Source: Maribacter thermophilus (GTDB lineage: Bacteria; Bacteroidota; Bacteroidia; Flavobacteriales; Flavobacteriaceae). Taken from it: a DNA stretch of 64,000 nt. Positions 39,696 to 47,964 of this stretch are shown piece by piece. The stretch spans positions 2,566,520-2,630,519 of the forward strand of contig NZ_LDAS01000001.1 in the NCBI RefSeq assembly GCF_001020565.1, in the 5' to 3' direction. The notes under the pieces were generated by a model, which was not told the DNA's origin, ran no database searches, and saw only the letters and a program-made list of their open reading frames with translations. Each line of letters begins with the position of its first letter. The first letter of the stretch is position 1. Made by a program: the position numbers and the translations under genes.

Positions 39696-40143
39696 ATTAG
39701 AAATTATATTCTTGGTTAATTGAAATCACAATAATATTTATATCGCCCATATAACAAACAGCACGCCTAAATATTCGACGTAGAACAAAAAATTATGAAA
39801 ACAATATAAAATGACGGCCTCTAATATAATACATACAGAATTACTGTTCACATATTACAGATTAAATAAAAAAAACTTTTGTTACATTTATACAAAACTA
39901 CTTTTAAATGAGGCATTTATTATTTTACCTTAAGTTCTGCCCACTTTGCTTTTATTTAAAAGTCAATATCGATATCGATACCACATGGAAATTTAGGCAA
40001 ATGATTTTTGCCGCAATAGATGCCCAAATAGAACATTTAGAATAAAAACCATTTAAATACGTTCAGTCTTGGGATTGCTGAACAAAAAAACAAGCCTATA
40101 TCCTGTATACATAAAAATCAAATACATAATTAAACACAAAATC
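39696..40143. other. Intergenic region of about 450 bases between divergent symporter and secreted-protein genes
   Basis: The region is AT-rich. It holds one small plus-strand ORF (39908-40045, listed separately) and a perfect 14-base palindrome, TATCGATATCGATA, at 39967-39980. No RNA gene or strong terminator was recognised. An in-frame ATG at 40069 upstream of the next gene is not favoured as its start, because the signal peptide begins at 40144. Confidence 0.5.
39908..40045 (+). CDS. Possible 45-residue small protein
   Basis: An ORF of 45 codons lies in the gap between the symporter and the secreted-protein gene. The first 18 residues are hydrophobic and cysteine-containing; the rest includes DTTWKFRQMIFAAIDAQIEHLE. 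There is no recognisable family and no consensus promoter just upstream. It may be a chance ORF. Confidence 0.2.
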   Translation: MRHLLFYLKFCPLCFYLKVNIDIDTTWKFRQMIFAAIDAQIEHLE

Positions 40144-40746
40144 ATGAAAAAACAATTGCTATCATTCTTTGCCATGTTGGTCATCGTAAGCGCATCTGCC
40201 CAAAAATTAAAAATACAGGAAGGTGATTATAAAAATTTAAAAGGGATAGACACCTATAGTTTGGTATTTGACTATACCGATGTACAAATTCCGAAATTTG
40301 ACAATGAAGAAGCGTTCTTGAAAGATAAAATGGACAAAAGGGAAGAGAAAAAAGCTGGAGATGGCGAGCGTTTTAAAAATGATTGGTTTAGTGATCGTCC
40401 CAATCGTTACCATCCTAAATTCATTGAATCGTTCAACAAAAGGTTTGATGACGGGGTTGTTTCGGTCACCGAAGATGCCGCCGATTACACCATGAAAATA
40501 CATACTTCAAAAATTTACCCTGGATATAATGTTGGTATTGTAAGACACAATGCCGAAATCGACGCTACGTTCACTATTTATAAGACGAACGACCCATCAA
40601 ACATACTTTTCGAAGGTAAATATAAAGATGTACAAGGCTATGGTTCAATGGGATATGATTACAATTCTGGCGACAGAATTGCCGAATGCTATGCCAAACT
40701 GGCCAAGAACATTGCCAGTGTAATTAAGAAAAAGGTTTTAAAATAA
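40144..40746 (+). CDS. Secreted protein of unknown function
   Basis: This 200-residue protein begins at ATG 40144 with a signal peptide (MKKQLLSFFAMLVIVSASAQ). The mature part is mixed charged and beta-rich with YSLVFDYTDVQIPKF, a strongly charged segment KDKMDKREEKKAGDGERFKNDWF, and IDATFTIYKTNDPSNILFEGKYKDVQG. There is no lipobox and no enzymatic motif. I do not recognise a family. It is probably periplasmic or outer-membrane associated. It converges with the halogenase-like gene and shares a hairpin terminator with it. Confidence 0.7.
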   Translation: MKKQLLSFFAMLVIVSASAQKLKIQEGDYKNLKGIDTYSLVFDYTDVQIPKFDNEEAFLKDKMDKREEKKAGDGERFKNDWFSDRPNRYHPKFIESFNKRFDDGVVSVTEDAADYTMKIHTSKIYPGYNVGIVRHNAEIDATFTIYKTNDPSNILFEGKYKDVQGYGSMGYDYNSGDRIAECYAKLAKNIASVIKKKVLK

Positions 40747-40771
40747 AGACCGAAAATAATTGAATTACCTG

Positions 40772-40805
40772 AACGCCAACAGTTAACTGTTGGCGTTTTC
40801 TTTTT
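40772..40805. terminator. Perfect-palindrome bidirectional terminator
   Basis: The 26-base perfect palindrome at 40772-40797 (arms AACGCCAACAG / CTGTTGGCGTT) is followed by TTCTTTTT on the plus strand. It terminates the secreted-protein gene and, on the minus strand, includes the last four codons and the stop of the halogenase-like gene. Confidence 0.85.
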
Positions 40806-42030
40806 CCATATCGGTTATATGCGCCACTGTTTTCACCAACCTGTGATGGTTTTTAACGAACGGATTCGTTTTGTCCCACACATAACCTGCAAGCACTGCA
40901 CATATCTGTGACTTGATAACAGGATTTTCAGAATCGGCAAAGAAAATTTTCTGCAAATTCCCCGTATACCATTCTTTCACATAGGTAGAAAAAACACGCA
41001 CCCCTTCTAATATATACTCCGAATATTCGGTTTCCCAATCAACCGATTGCCCTCTTAGTTCTTTTGCTATCAGTTTTGCCGACAAATGTGCAGATTCCGT
41101 GGCAAAAGCCACCCCTGACGAAAATACCGGATCTAAAAACTCGGCACTGTTACCCGTAAGTACATATCCATCCCCATATAACTGTTTAACAGATTTGGCT
41201 ATATTCTTTACCACCCTAGGCTCAAACTCGTAAGGTAAGTCTTTAAACCTTTCATAATAATGGTCGGACAGCTTCATCATTTCTTGAAGTTTCTCTGTAT
41301 TGGTACCTTTAAAAGATGCCAAATATTCGGTTGGCCCTACGTACCCAATGCTGGTATAACCGTTAGAAAAAGGAATCACCCAAAGCCAAGTTTCCTTACT
41401 TACGATATCAAAGGTAATTCTATGTCCCTCCCAACCTTCCGGTCTATTTACATCCTTTACATGGGTAAATATAGAAGAGTGCTTGGGTATTTCCGAAGGT
41501 TTGTCCAGATCTAACAATCTGGGCAATACCCTACCAAAACCACTGGAATCTATTATAAACCTAGCTTCGATTTTTGATGTGTTCCCCTCTTTGTCCAGAA
41601 TAGTGGTAATGGAACTACCGTCAACAAAATCGACCTCAGTAACCTCTTTTTCAAAATCGATATCAACACCCCTATTTGTTAGTTCGTCTGTCAAGGTTTT
41701 ATCAAAATCGGCACGCGGCACCTGCCAAGTCCAGCTCCAACCATCGGTATGTTTTTTGCTAAAATCAAATTCACAGGCTTTGGCTCCCTGTAAGAATCGG
41801 GCTCCAGTCTTAATTTCAAAACCTTTTTCCTTTAGGCAATCCAATAGCCCTACAGCCTCAAAATGATCCATACACCTGGGAATAAGGCTTTCACCGATAA
41901 CAAATCTAGGAAACTTGTTCTTCTCGACTACTTTAACCGAAAAGCCCTCATTAAACAGATAAGAAGCCGCTACCGAACCAGAAGGTCCGGCTCCTATAAT
42001 CAACACATCTACTTTTTCTTTTTTCTCCAT
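40783..42030 (-). CDS. FAD-dependent halogenase/monooxygenase-like oxidoreductase
   Basis: This 415-residue flavoprotein has an N-terminal FAD site GAGPSG (residues 13-18), GESLIP at 46-51, the W-x-W-x-I-P motif as WLWVIP at 215-220, and a second FAD region GDGYVLTGNSAEFLDPVFSSG. W-x-W-x-I-P marks flavin-dependent halogenases, and Lys74 sits where a catalytic Lys could lie. Close relatives without that activity include phenol hydroxylases and geranylgeranyl-reductase-like proteins. It diverges from the flexirubin operon, so the aryl ring of the pigment is the likely target, as a halogenase or hydroxylase. Chlorinated flexirubins are known from other Bacteroidota. Confidence 0.8.
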   Translation of the reverse strand: MEKKEKVDVLIIGAGPSGSVAASYLFNEGFSVKVVEKNKFPRFVIGESLIPRCMDHFEAVGLLDCLKEKGFEIKTGARFLQGAKACEFDFSKKHTDGWSWTWQVPRADFDKTLTDELTNRGVDIDFEKEVTEVDFVDGSSITTILDKEGNTSKIEARFIIDSSGFGRVLPRLLDLDKPSEIPKHSSIFTHVKDVNRPEGWEGHRITFDIVSKETWLWVIPFSNGYTSIGYVGPTEYLASFKGTNTEKLQEMMKLSDHYYERFKDLPYEFEPRVVKNIAKSVKQLYGDGYVLTGNSAEFLDPVFSSGVAFATESAHLSAKLIAKELRGQSVDWETEYSEYILEGVRVFSTYVKEWYTGNLQKIFFADSENPVIKSQICAVLAGYVWDKTNPFVKNHHRLVKTVAHITDMEKENANS

Positions 42031-42075
42031 TGGATTATTTCCCTGACAATAAGTACCCTAATTCGCTAATTATTT

Positions 42076-42083
42076 TAAATTTG
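42076..42083 (+). promoter_or_regulatory. -7 promoter element of the flexirubin operon
   Basis: TAAATTTG matches TAnnTTTG. It lies 65 bases before the tyrosine ammonia-lyase ATG and overlaps the 8-base palindrome TTGCGCAA. It is the only good plus-strand promoter in the divergent gap. Confidence 0.5.
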
Positions 42084-42147
42084 CGCAACAAAAATCTTTT
42101 TTTATCAAGACTAAGGTATTATATAAACCTTACAGAATCAACCATAC

Positions 42148-43683
42148 ATGCCAGAAATTACAGGAAGCTTAGGAATTAAGGAATTTTACGATGTCATATT
42201 TGACAAAAAAGACATTCAACTTTCGGACAAACTTCTAAGCACGGTAGAAGAAAGCCATAACTTCTTAAAAGAATTTTCAAAAAATAAAGTCATTTACGGT
42301 GTAAATACCGGATTTGGCCCTATGGCCCAATACAAGATAAAAGACTCCGAAACATTGGAGCTACAGTACAACCTTATCCGCAGCCATGCCTCCGGAACGG
42401 GAAACCCCATTCCACCCAAATATGTAAAGGCGGCCATGCTGGCAAGGTTAAACACTTTAAGCTTGGGCAATTCTGGAGTTCATGTATCGGTCATCAAGGT
42501 AATGGCAGAATTGCTGAACAAAGACATCACCCCTTTAATTTATGAACATGGAGGTGTTGGGGCTAGCGGAGACCTGGTCCAATTGGCGCACTTGGCGCTT
42601 GTACTTATCGGTGAAGGCGAAGTTTTCTACAAAGGAGAAAGAAGACCTACATCAGAAGTATTTAAAATAGAAGGCATACAACCTATAAAAGTAGAATTGC
42701 GAGAAGGGCTGGGGCTAATAAACGGTACTTCGGTAATGACCGGTATAGGTATCGTAAACATCATCTATACCCGTAGATTGTTAGAATGGGCCATTGCCTG
42801 CTCTTCTGCCATCAATGAAATTATGCAGGCCTATGACGACCACCTCTCTTTTGAACTCAACCAAACCAAAAGACACAAAGGCCAACGAGAGATCGCACGA
42901 TCAATGCGCAGCCATTTAGAGGATAGTACTTTAACCAGAAAAAGAGAACATCATTTATACAATGCCAACAATGATGTTGCCGTATTCGAAGAAAAAGTAC
43001 AAGAATACTACTCTATTCGTTGTGTACCTCAAATTTTAGGGCCCGTGTTGGACACCTTGAACGAGGTTGAACGAATTTTGATAGAGGAAGTAAATTCTGC
43101 CAACGACAACCCTATCGTAAATATCGAAAAACAAAATGTATACCATGGCGGTAATTTTCATGGCGATTACGTCTCATTGGAAATGGACAAACTTAAAATA
43201 GTCGTTACAAAAATGAGTATGTTGGCCGAAAGGCAACTTAATTACCTTCTTAACTCTAAGTTAAACGATATCTTGCCTCCTTTCGTTAATTTAGGTACAT
43301 TAGGATTAAATTTCGGAATGCAAGGTGTACAGTTCACGGCTACATCGACAGCAGCAGAAAACCAAATGCTGTCCAACCCCATGTACGTGCATAGCATACC
43401 AAACAACAATGACAATCAAGACATTGTAAGTATGGGTACCAATGCGGCCCTAATTACAAAAAAAGTAATTGAAAACGCGTTCGAGATAGTTGCCATAGAA
43501 ATGATAACTATTGTACAGGCGATAGAATACTTGGAAGTAAAGGACAAAGTTTCCTCGAAAACCAAAAAAATGTACGATGCTGTTCGTAAAATAGTTCCCC
43601 CATTCAAAAAAGATAAGGTAATGTACCCTTATGTAAATGAAGTAAAGAACTATATTATAAACCATCAAAATAAAAAGTCATGA
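42148..43683 (+). CDS. Tyrosine ammonia-lyase (MIO-dependent aromatic amino acid lyase)
   Basis: This enzyme deaminates tyrosine to p-coumarate, the aryl starter of the polyene. It is 511 residues and closely resembles, from memory, the characterised F. johnsoniae enzyme. The MIO-forming triad Ala-Ser-Gly is at 139-141 in GGVGASGDLVQLAHL, the catalytic loop Tyr is at 50 in YGVNTGFGPMA, and His80 in IRSHASGTG is the selectivity residue that favours tyrosine. Automatic annotation would call it histidine ammonia-lyase, but no hut genes are nearby. It is the first gene of the pigment operon, with an ATGA overlap into the WG-repeat gene. Confidence 0.93.
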   Translation: MPEITGSLGIKEFYDVIFDKKDIQLSDKLLSTVEESHNFLKEFSKNKVIYGVNTGFGPMAQYKIKDSETLELQYNLIRSHASGTGNPIPPKYVKAAMLARLNTLSLGNSGVHVSVIKVMAELLNKDITPLIYEHGGVGASGDLVQLAHLALVLIGEGEVFYKGERRPTSEVFKIEGIQPIKVELREGLGLINGTSVMTGIGIVNIIYTRRLLEWAIACSSAINEIMQAYDDHLSFELNQTKRHKGQREIARSMRSHLEDSTLTRKREHHLYNANNDVAVFEEKVQEYYSIRCVPQILGPVLDTLNEVERILIEEVNSANDNPIVNIEKQNVYHGGNFHGDYVSLEMDKLKIVVTKMSMLAERQLNYLLNSKLNDILPPFVNLGTLGLNFGMQGVQFTATSTAAENQMLSNPMYVHSIPNNNDNQDIVSMGTNAALITKKVIENAFEIVAIEMITIVQAIEYLEVKDKVSSKTKKMYDAVRKIVPPFKKDKVMYPYVNEVKNYIINHQNKKS

Positions 43684-44801
43684 AAAAAGCTTTCTCGTTA
43701 TTACTGGTATTATGCGTCACAATGTCCTTTGCCCAAGAATTGGCCTTGGTACGTGAAGACGGTCTGTTCGGATACATCAACAAGTCCGGGGAATATGTTA
43801 TAAAGCCCCAATACAAGGTAGCCAAAAGCTTCTCTGAAGGTTTGGCCGCAGCAGAGAAAGATAAAGCCTGGGGTTTTATCAACACAAAAGGGGAATGGGT
43901 CATTGAACCCACGTACGATAAGGTAAAATACTACAATTCGGGCTATGCATTGGTTCTTAAAGATGATCAATGGAAATACATAGACAAGAACGGGAAAGAA
44001 CTGAACACCCCTGCAGCGGACAAATATTACGATTTTGAGGAGGGTGTGGCCCTAATTCGACAAAACGACAAAATAGGCCTTATGGGTACCGATGGCAAGA
44101 CCATTCTAGAACCCACCTATGATGAGATAAAAAAATTTAGGGATGGCTACGCCAAAGCCAGAAAAGGAGAGCTATGGGGCATGATCAACAATAAAGGAGA
44201 AATAATCATCCCCTTTGAATATGAAGAGATTGGAAACACCTATAACGCCTCTGGTGTGTACGGTAAAAAAGGAAATGATTTTGGCATTATACACAATGGA
44301 TCTTTCAACATCATCGATGGAGCCGACAAAGTATGGAACTTCCATGGCGATTCTGGTCTCACTTATGCCAGAAAAGATAAAAAAACGGGTTTCGTCAACT
44401 CAAAGGGAGAATGGGTTATACCACCTACATATAGCAAAGCCAGGGCATTCTCAAATGGACTGGCACCCGTTGCCAAAGACAAAGAATGGGGATATATAGA
44501 TACAGAAGGTAAAACGGTCATAGATTTTCAATATAAGGATGCAGAGGTATTTTCTGCGAATGGATTTGCCCCGGTAAAAGAAAAAAATTGGGGATTTATT
44601 GATACTTCGGGTAACATGATAATTCCGACAGATTACAGTATTACGGCAGGATTGGCATTTTTAGCAGGTAATAACGACAAAGGTTTTTTAGGCGACTATG
44701 CCAGATTAAAATCCAAAAAAGGATGGGGCTTCTTTAATACAAAAGGAGAGCTTTTAGGTAACAAATGGTTTCAAAATGCGGAACCGTTCGTAAAGAATTA
44801 A
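43680..44801 (+). CDS. Exported WG-repeat protein
   Basis: This 373-residue protein has a signal peptide (MKKAFSLLLVLCVTMSFAQ) and about eight tandem WG repeats, each of the type W-G-[FY]-I-[ND]-x-x-G-x-x-[VI]-I-x-P-x-Y. Clear units include KAWGFINTKGEWVIEPTY, ELWGMINNKGEIIIPFEY, EWGYIDTEGKTVIDFQY and NWGFIDTSGNMIIPTDY. There is no catalytic domain. Such beta-repeat proteins are exported and may bind proteins or surfaces. It overlaps the lyase gene by four bases and is followed 20 bases later by fabG, so it is a full member of the operon. No role in pigment synthesis is established. Confidence 0.85.
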   Translation: MKKAFSLLLVLCVTMSFAQELALVREDGLFGYINKSGEYVIKPQYKVAKSFSEGLAAAEKDKAWGFINTKGEWVIEPTYDKVKYYNSGYALVLKDDQWKYIDKNGKELNTPAADKYYDFEEGVALIRQNDKIGLMGTDGKTILEPTYDEIKKFRDGYAKARKGELWGMINNKGEIIIPFEYEEIGNTYNASGVYGKKGNDFGIIHNGSFNIIDGADKVWNFHGDSGLTYARKDKKTGFVNSKGEWVIPPTYSKARAFSNGLAPVAKDKEWGYIDTEGKTVIDFQYKDAEVFSANGFAPVKEKNWGFIDTSGNMIIPTDYSITAGLAFLAGNNDKGFLGDYARLKSKKGWGFFNTKGELLGNKWFQNAEPFVKN

Positions 44802-44821
44802 AAAGGAACTTAAAAAATTAC

Positions 44822-45568
44822 ATGGGAAAGGAAAAGACCAAGTACGCACTGGTAACAGGCGGATCTAGAGGAATTGGAAGAGCTGTTTGCATACAATTGG
44901 CCAAAGACCTCGATTATAAATTACTGATAAATTACAACACTAATAAGACAGCCGCCGAAGAAACACTTTCCTTAGTGGAAGCGGCGGGCGGATCTGGAGA
45001 AATACTGCAATTCAACGTTACCGATAACGAAAGTGTCAAATACAGCCTAGACAATTGGCATAAAGAAAACGAAAATGCGGTCATCGAAGTGTTGGTAAAC
45101 AATGCGGGAATAAAAAAAGATGGTCTTTTTATGTGGATGAGCCCAGAAGATTGGTCTTCTGTCATCAACACCAGCCTTAACGGCTTCTACCATGTAACCA
45201 ATGCCTTGATACAAAAATTATTGGTTAATAAATACGGAAGAATAATTAACATAGTTTCCGTATCCGGATTAAAAGGCACTCCGGGACAGACCAACTATTC
45301 TGCAGCGAAAAGCGCCGTAATCGGTGCCACCAAAGCCTTGGCGCAAGAAGTAGCCAAAAGAAATGTAACCGTAAACGCAGTGGCACCGGGGTTTATAGAA
45401 ACCGACATGACCGAAGAATTAGACGAGTCGGAACTTAAAAAAATGATACCCGCAAACAGGTTTGGCAAACCAGAAGAGGTGGCCGCGGTAGTCTCATTTT
45501 TAGCCTCTAAAAAGGCGTCTTATATTACAGGAGAGGTAATAAATATTAACGGAGGTATTTATTCATAG
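44822..45568 (+). CDS. fabG: 3-oxoacyl-ACP reductase (FabG-like)
   Basis: This short-chain dehydrogenase of 248 residues has the NADPH site VTGGSRGIGRAV and the catalytic Ser-Tyr-Lys in VSVSGLKG and TNYSAAKSAV, plus NNAG. It would reduce beta-ketoacyl-ACP intermediates during polyene extension. The ATG at 44822 starts MGKEKTKYALVTGG; in-frame upstream codons would lie inside the WG-repeat gene. It is followed 11 bases later by a ketosynthase. Confidence 0.93.
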   Translation: MGKEKTKYALVTGGSRGIGRAVCIQLAKDLDYKLLINYNTNKTAAEETLSLVEAAGGSGEILQFNVTDNESVKYSLDNWHKENENAVIEVLVNNAGIKKDGLFMWMSPEDWSSVINTSLNGFYHVTNALIQKLLVNKYGRIINIVSVSGLKGTPGQTNYSAAKSAVIGATKALAQEVAKRNVTVNAVAPGFIETDMTEELDESELKKMIPANRFGKPEEVAAVVSFLASKKASYITGEVININGGIYS

Positions 45569-45579
45569 AAAAGAAGAGG

Positions 45580-46806
45580 ATGATGAAGCGAGTAGTAATT
45601 ACCGGCATGGGCATCTATTCTTGTATAGGCAAGAATCTAGACGAAGTAAAAAAATCTCTTTATGAAGGAAAGTCCGGAATATCCATTGACCCAGTTCGTA
45701 CCGAATTCGGCTATAGATCTCCATTAACGGGTATTGTTCAAGACCCTGACCTCAAAAAATTACTTTCCCGCAGACAACGTATAAGCATGGGAGAGGAAAG
45801 CAGATATGCTTATGTAGCATCTCTCGAAGCAATGCAAAATGCCCGAATAGACCAGGCTTTTTTTGATAAAAACGAAGTGGGCATTATCTACGGTAACGAT
45901 AGTACGGCCCTATCCGTTGTAGAATCCATAGATACCATCAAAGAAAAAAAAGACACAACACTGGTGGGCTCAGGAGCCATTTTCAAGGGCATGAACTCTA
46001 CGGTGACCATGAACCTTTCAACCATTTTTAAACTAAAGGGCATTAACCTCACCTTAAGTGCCGCATGCGCCAGTGGATCACATTCAATAGGGCTAGCCTA
46101 CCAACTAATAAAAAGTGGCCTACAGGACTGTATTATTACAGGTGGCGCGCAAGAAACCAATCATATATCCATGGCCAGTTTTGACGGTTTGGGCGTATTC
46201 GCCATTAGACCCGACGAACCCACTAAGGCATCTAGGCCTTTTGACAAGGACCGAAACGGACTAATACCCAGTGGCGGCGCGGCCACCGTCATCTTAGAAA
46301 GTTATGAATCTGCGGTAAAACGCGGGGCACCCATCTTGGCAGAAGTAGTTGGGTATGGCTTCTCTTCCAACGGCGACCATATTTCTACACCTAATGTTGA
46401 CGGTCCAGCAAGAGCCATGAAAAAAGCACTAGCGGACGCTACCCTTAAAACCTCTGATGTAGATTATGTGAACGCCCATGCAACCTCTACGACCGTTGGC
46501 GATGCCAATGAAGCAAAGGCCATTCATGAAGTTTTCGGAGAGAATAAACCATTTGTAAGTTCTACAAAATCAATGACAGGCCACGAGTGCTGGATGGCAG
46601 GGGCCAGCGAAGTGGTCTATTCAATGTTAATGATGCAAAACAGTTTTATAGCTCCGAATATTAACTTGGAAAATCCAGACGAAGATTCTGCCAAACTAAA
46701 CATTGCCCGTAAAACGATAGATAAAAAAATTGACGTATTTTTGTCCAATTCATTTGGATTTGGCGGAACAAATTCCGCTTTGATCGTAAAAAGTGTTGAC
46801 CAATAA
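45580..46806 (+). CDS. Beta-ketoacyl-ACP synthase (FabB/FabF type)
   Basis: This protein is 408 residues. The catalytic triad is intact: Cys163 in LSAACASGSHSI, His300 in NAHATSTT and His335 in TGHECWMAG. The start could be either of two adjacent ATGs. It stands directly upstream of an acyl carrier protein (one-base overlap), so it probably condenses on that carrier. It could serve the dialkylresorcinol acyl chain or the polyene. It is one of three active-looking ketosynthases of this type in the operon. Confidence 0.93.
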   Translation: MMKRVVITGMGIYSCIGKNLDEVKKSLYEGKSGISIDPVRTEFGYRSPLTGIVQDPDLKKLLSRRQRISMGEESRYAYVASLEAMQNARIDQAFFDKNEVGIIYGNDSTALSVVESIDTIKEKKDTTLVGSGAIFKGMNSTVTMNLSTIFKLKGINLTLSAACASGSHSIGLAYQLIKSGLQDCIITGGAQETNHISMASFDGLGVFAIRPDEPTKASRPFDKDRNGLIPSGGAATVILESYESAVKRGAPILAEVVGYGFSSNGDHISTPNVDGPARAMKKALADATLKTSDVDYVNAHATSTTVGDANEAKAIHEVFGENKPFVSSTKSMTGHECWMAGASEVVYSMLMMQNSFIAPNINLENPDEDSAKLNIARKTIDKKIDVFLSNSFGFGGTNSALIVKSVDQ

Positions 46807-47051
46807 TGATGACCAAACAAACCATAATCGAAAAAATTAACGACTTTCTCATAGATGACTTTGAGGTAGAGGAAGAAGCATTGGAGCCTAGTGCCAACCT
46901 TAAAGAGGCCATTGGCCTTGACAGCCTTGATTTTGTGGATTTAGTGGTCGCCGTAGAAAGTAATTTTGGGGTCAAGTTGGTAGGTGAGGATTTTGTCAAC
47001 ATCGTAACACTGCAAGATTTCTATGACCTAATAGAAAGAAAACTGGACTAA
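46806..47051 (+). CDS. Acyl carrier protein 1
   Basis: This 81-residue acidic protein has the phosphopantetheine site GLDSLDFVDLVVA (Ser in D-S-L). It carries growing acyl intermediates. It follows a ketosynthase and precedes the LpxL-like acyltransferase. A second, different carrier lies at 57646-57900, so the two halves of the pigment may use separate carriers. Confidence 0.95.
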   Translation: MMTKQTIIEKINDFLIDDFEVEEEALEPSANLKEAIGLDSLDFVDLVVAVESNFGVKLVGEDFVNIVTLQDFYDLIERKLD

Positions 47052-47076
47052 GCAAAATTCCAAGAACCAAAATTCA

Positions 47077-47964
47077 ATGGCAACCGAGTGGAAAGGAAAA
47101 TCAAAAGGTACTCTCCTAGGATATAAACTGTACATTTTTTTCCTTAAAACTTTTGGAATAGGTACCGCCTATTTTATACTTAGGTTTATTGTCCTTTACT
47201 ATTTTCTGTTTTCTTTCGAAAGCTCAAAGGCCATCTACTATTACTTTAAAAAACGATTAAAGTATTCTACATCAAAAAGTATCTTGTGCATATATAAGAA
47301 CTATTATATGTTGGGCAAAGTACTCACCGACCGGTTTGCCATATCCACCGCATTTAAGGATAAGTTCACCTACACACATGACGGAATTGAACATATAGAC
47401 CATTTGTTAAAACAAAATAAAGGAGGCATTCTTATTAGTGGCCACATAGGCAACTTTGAAGTGTCTCATTATTTTTTGGAAAGTCGATACTCCATTTCAA
47501 AAATACATATGGTAACCACCCATGCCGAAAGGGAAAACATCAAAGAGTACATGGAAAGCCAAGTGTCGGAATCATCTATGGAGTTCATAGTTGTCAAAGA
47601 CGACATGTCACATATTTTTGAAATTCATGCGGCATTGGACAAAGGAGGATTAGTAGTTTTTACAGGAGATCGCTATCTTCCCGGAACCAAAACCTTAAAG
47701 CAAGAATTTTTGGGAAGCGAAGCGGAATTCCCTATGGGACCTTATGTTTTGGCGTCTCGCTTAAAAGTTCCGGTACTTTTCGTATATGTTATGAAAGGAC
47801 CGAAAAGAGAGTACCACTTATATGCTAGAAAGGCGGTAGCAAAGGCCAGGGACCCCCAGGCGCTGCTAAAAGAATATACCCTTAGCATGGAATGGATATT
47901 GAAAAAATACCCCCTACAATGGTTTAATTATTTTGATTTTTGGAAAGACAGCCTAAAAAAATGA
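47077..47964 (+). CDS. LpxL/HtrB-type lysophospholipid acyltransferase
   Basis: This 295-residue membrane-associated protein has a hydrophobic N-terminal region (residues ~20-55) and the H-x4-E catalytic motif in SGHIGNFEVSHYFL, plus GDRYLPG and PVLFVYVMKGPKREYHLYA. Relatives transfer acyl chains to lipid A. In flexirubin clusters this family is thought to join the aryl polyene acid to the dialkylresorcinol hydroxyl. It overlaps darA by four bases (ATGA), consistent with that role. Confidence 0.85.
   Translation: MATEWKGKSKGTLLGYKLYIFFLKTFGIGTAYFILRFIVLYYFLFSFESSKAIYYYFKKRLKYSTSKSILCIYKNYYMLGKVLTDRFAISTAFKDKFTYTHDGIEHIDHLLKQNKGGILISGHIGNFEVSHYFLESRYSISKIHMVTTHAERENIKEYMESQVSESSMEFIVVKDDMSHIFEIHAALDKGGLVVFTGDRYLPGTKTLKQEFLGSEAEFPMGPYVLASRLKVPVLFVYVMKGPKREYHLYARKAVAKARDPQALLKEYTLSMEWILKKYPLQWFNYFDFWKDSLKK

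Noticed and set aside
42148-43683. Histidine ammonia-lyase of histidine degradation
   Set aside because: No hutU, hutI or hutG nearby; the cluster context and the TAL-like His80 in RSHASGTG favour tyrosine.
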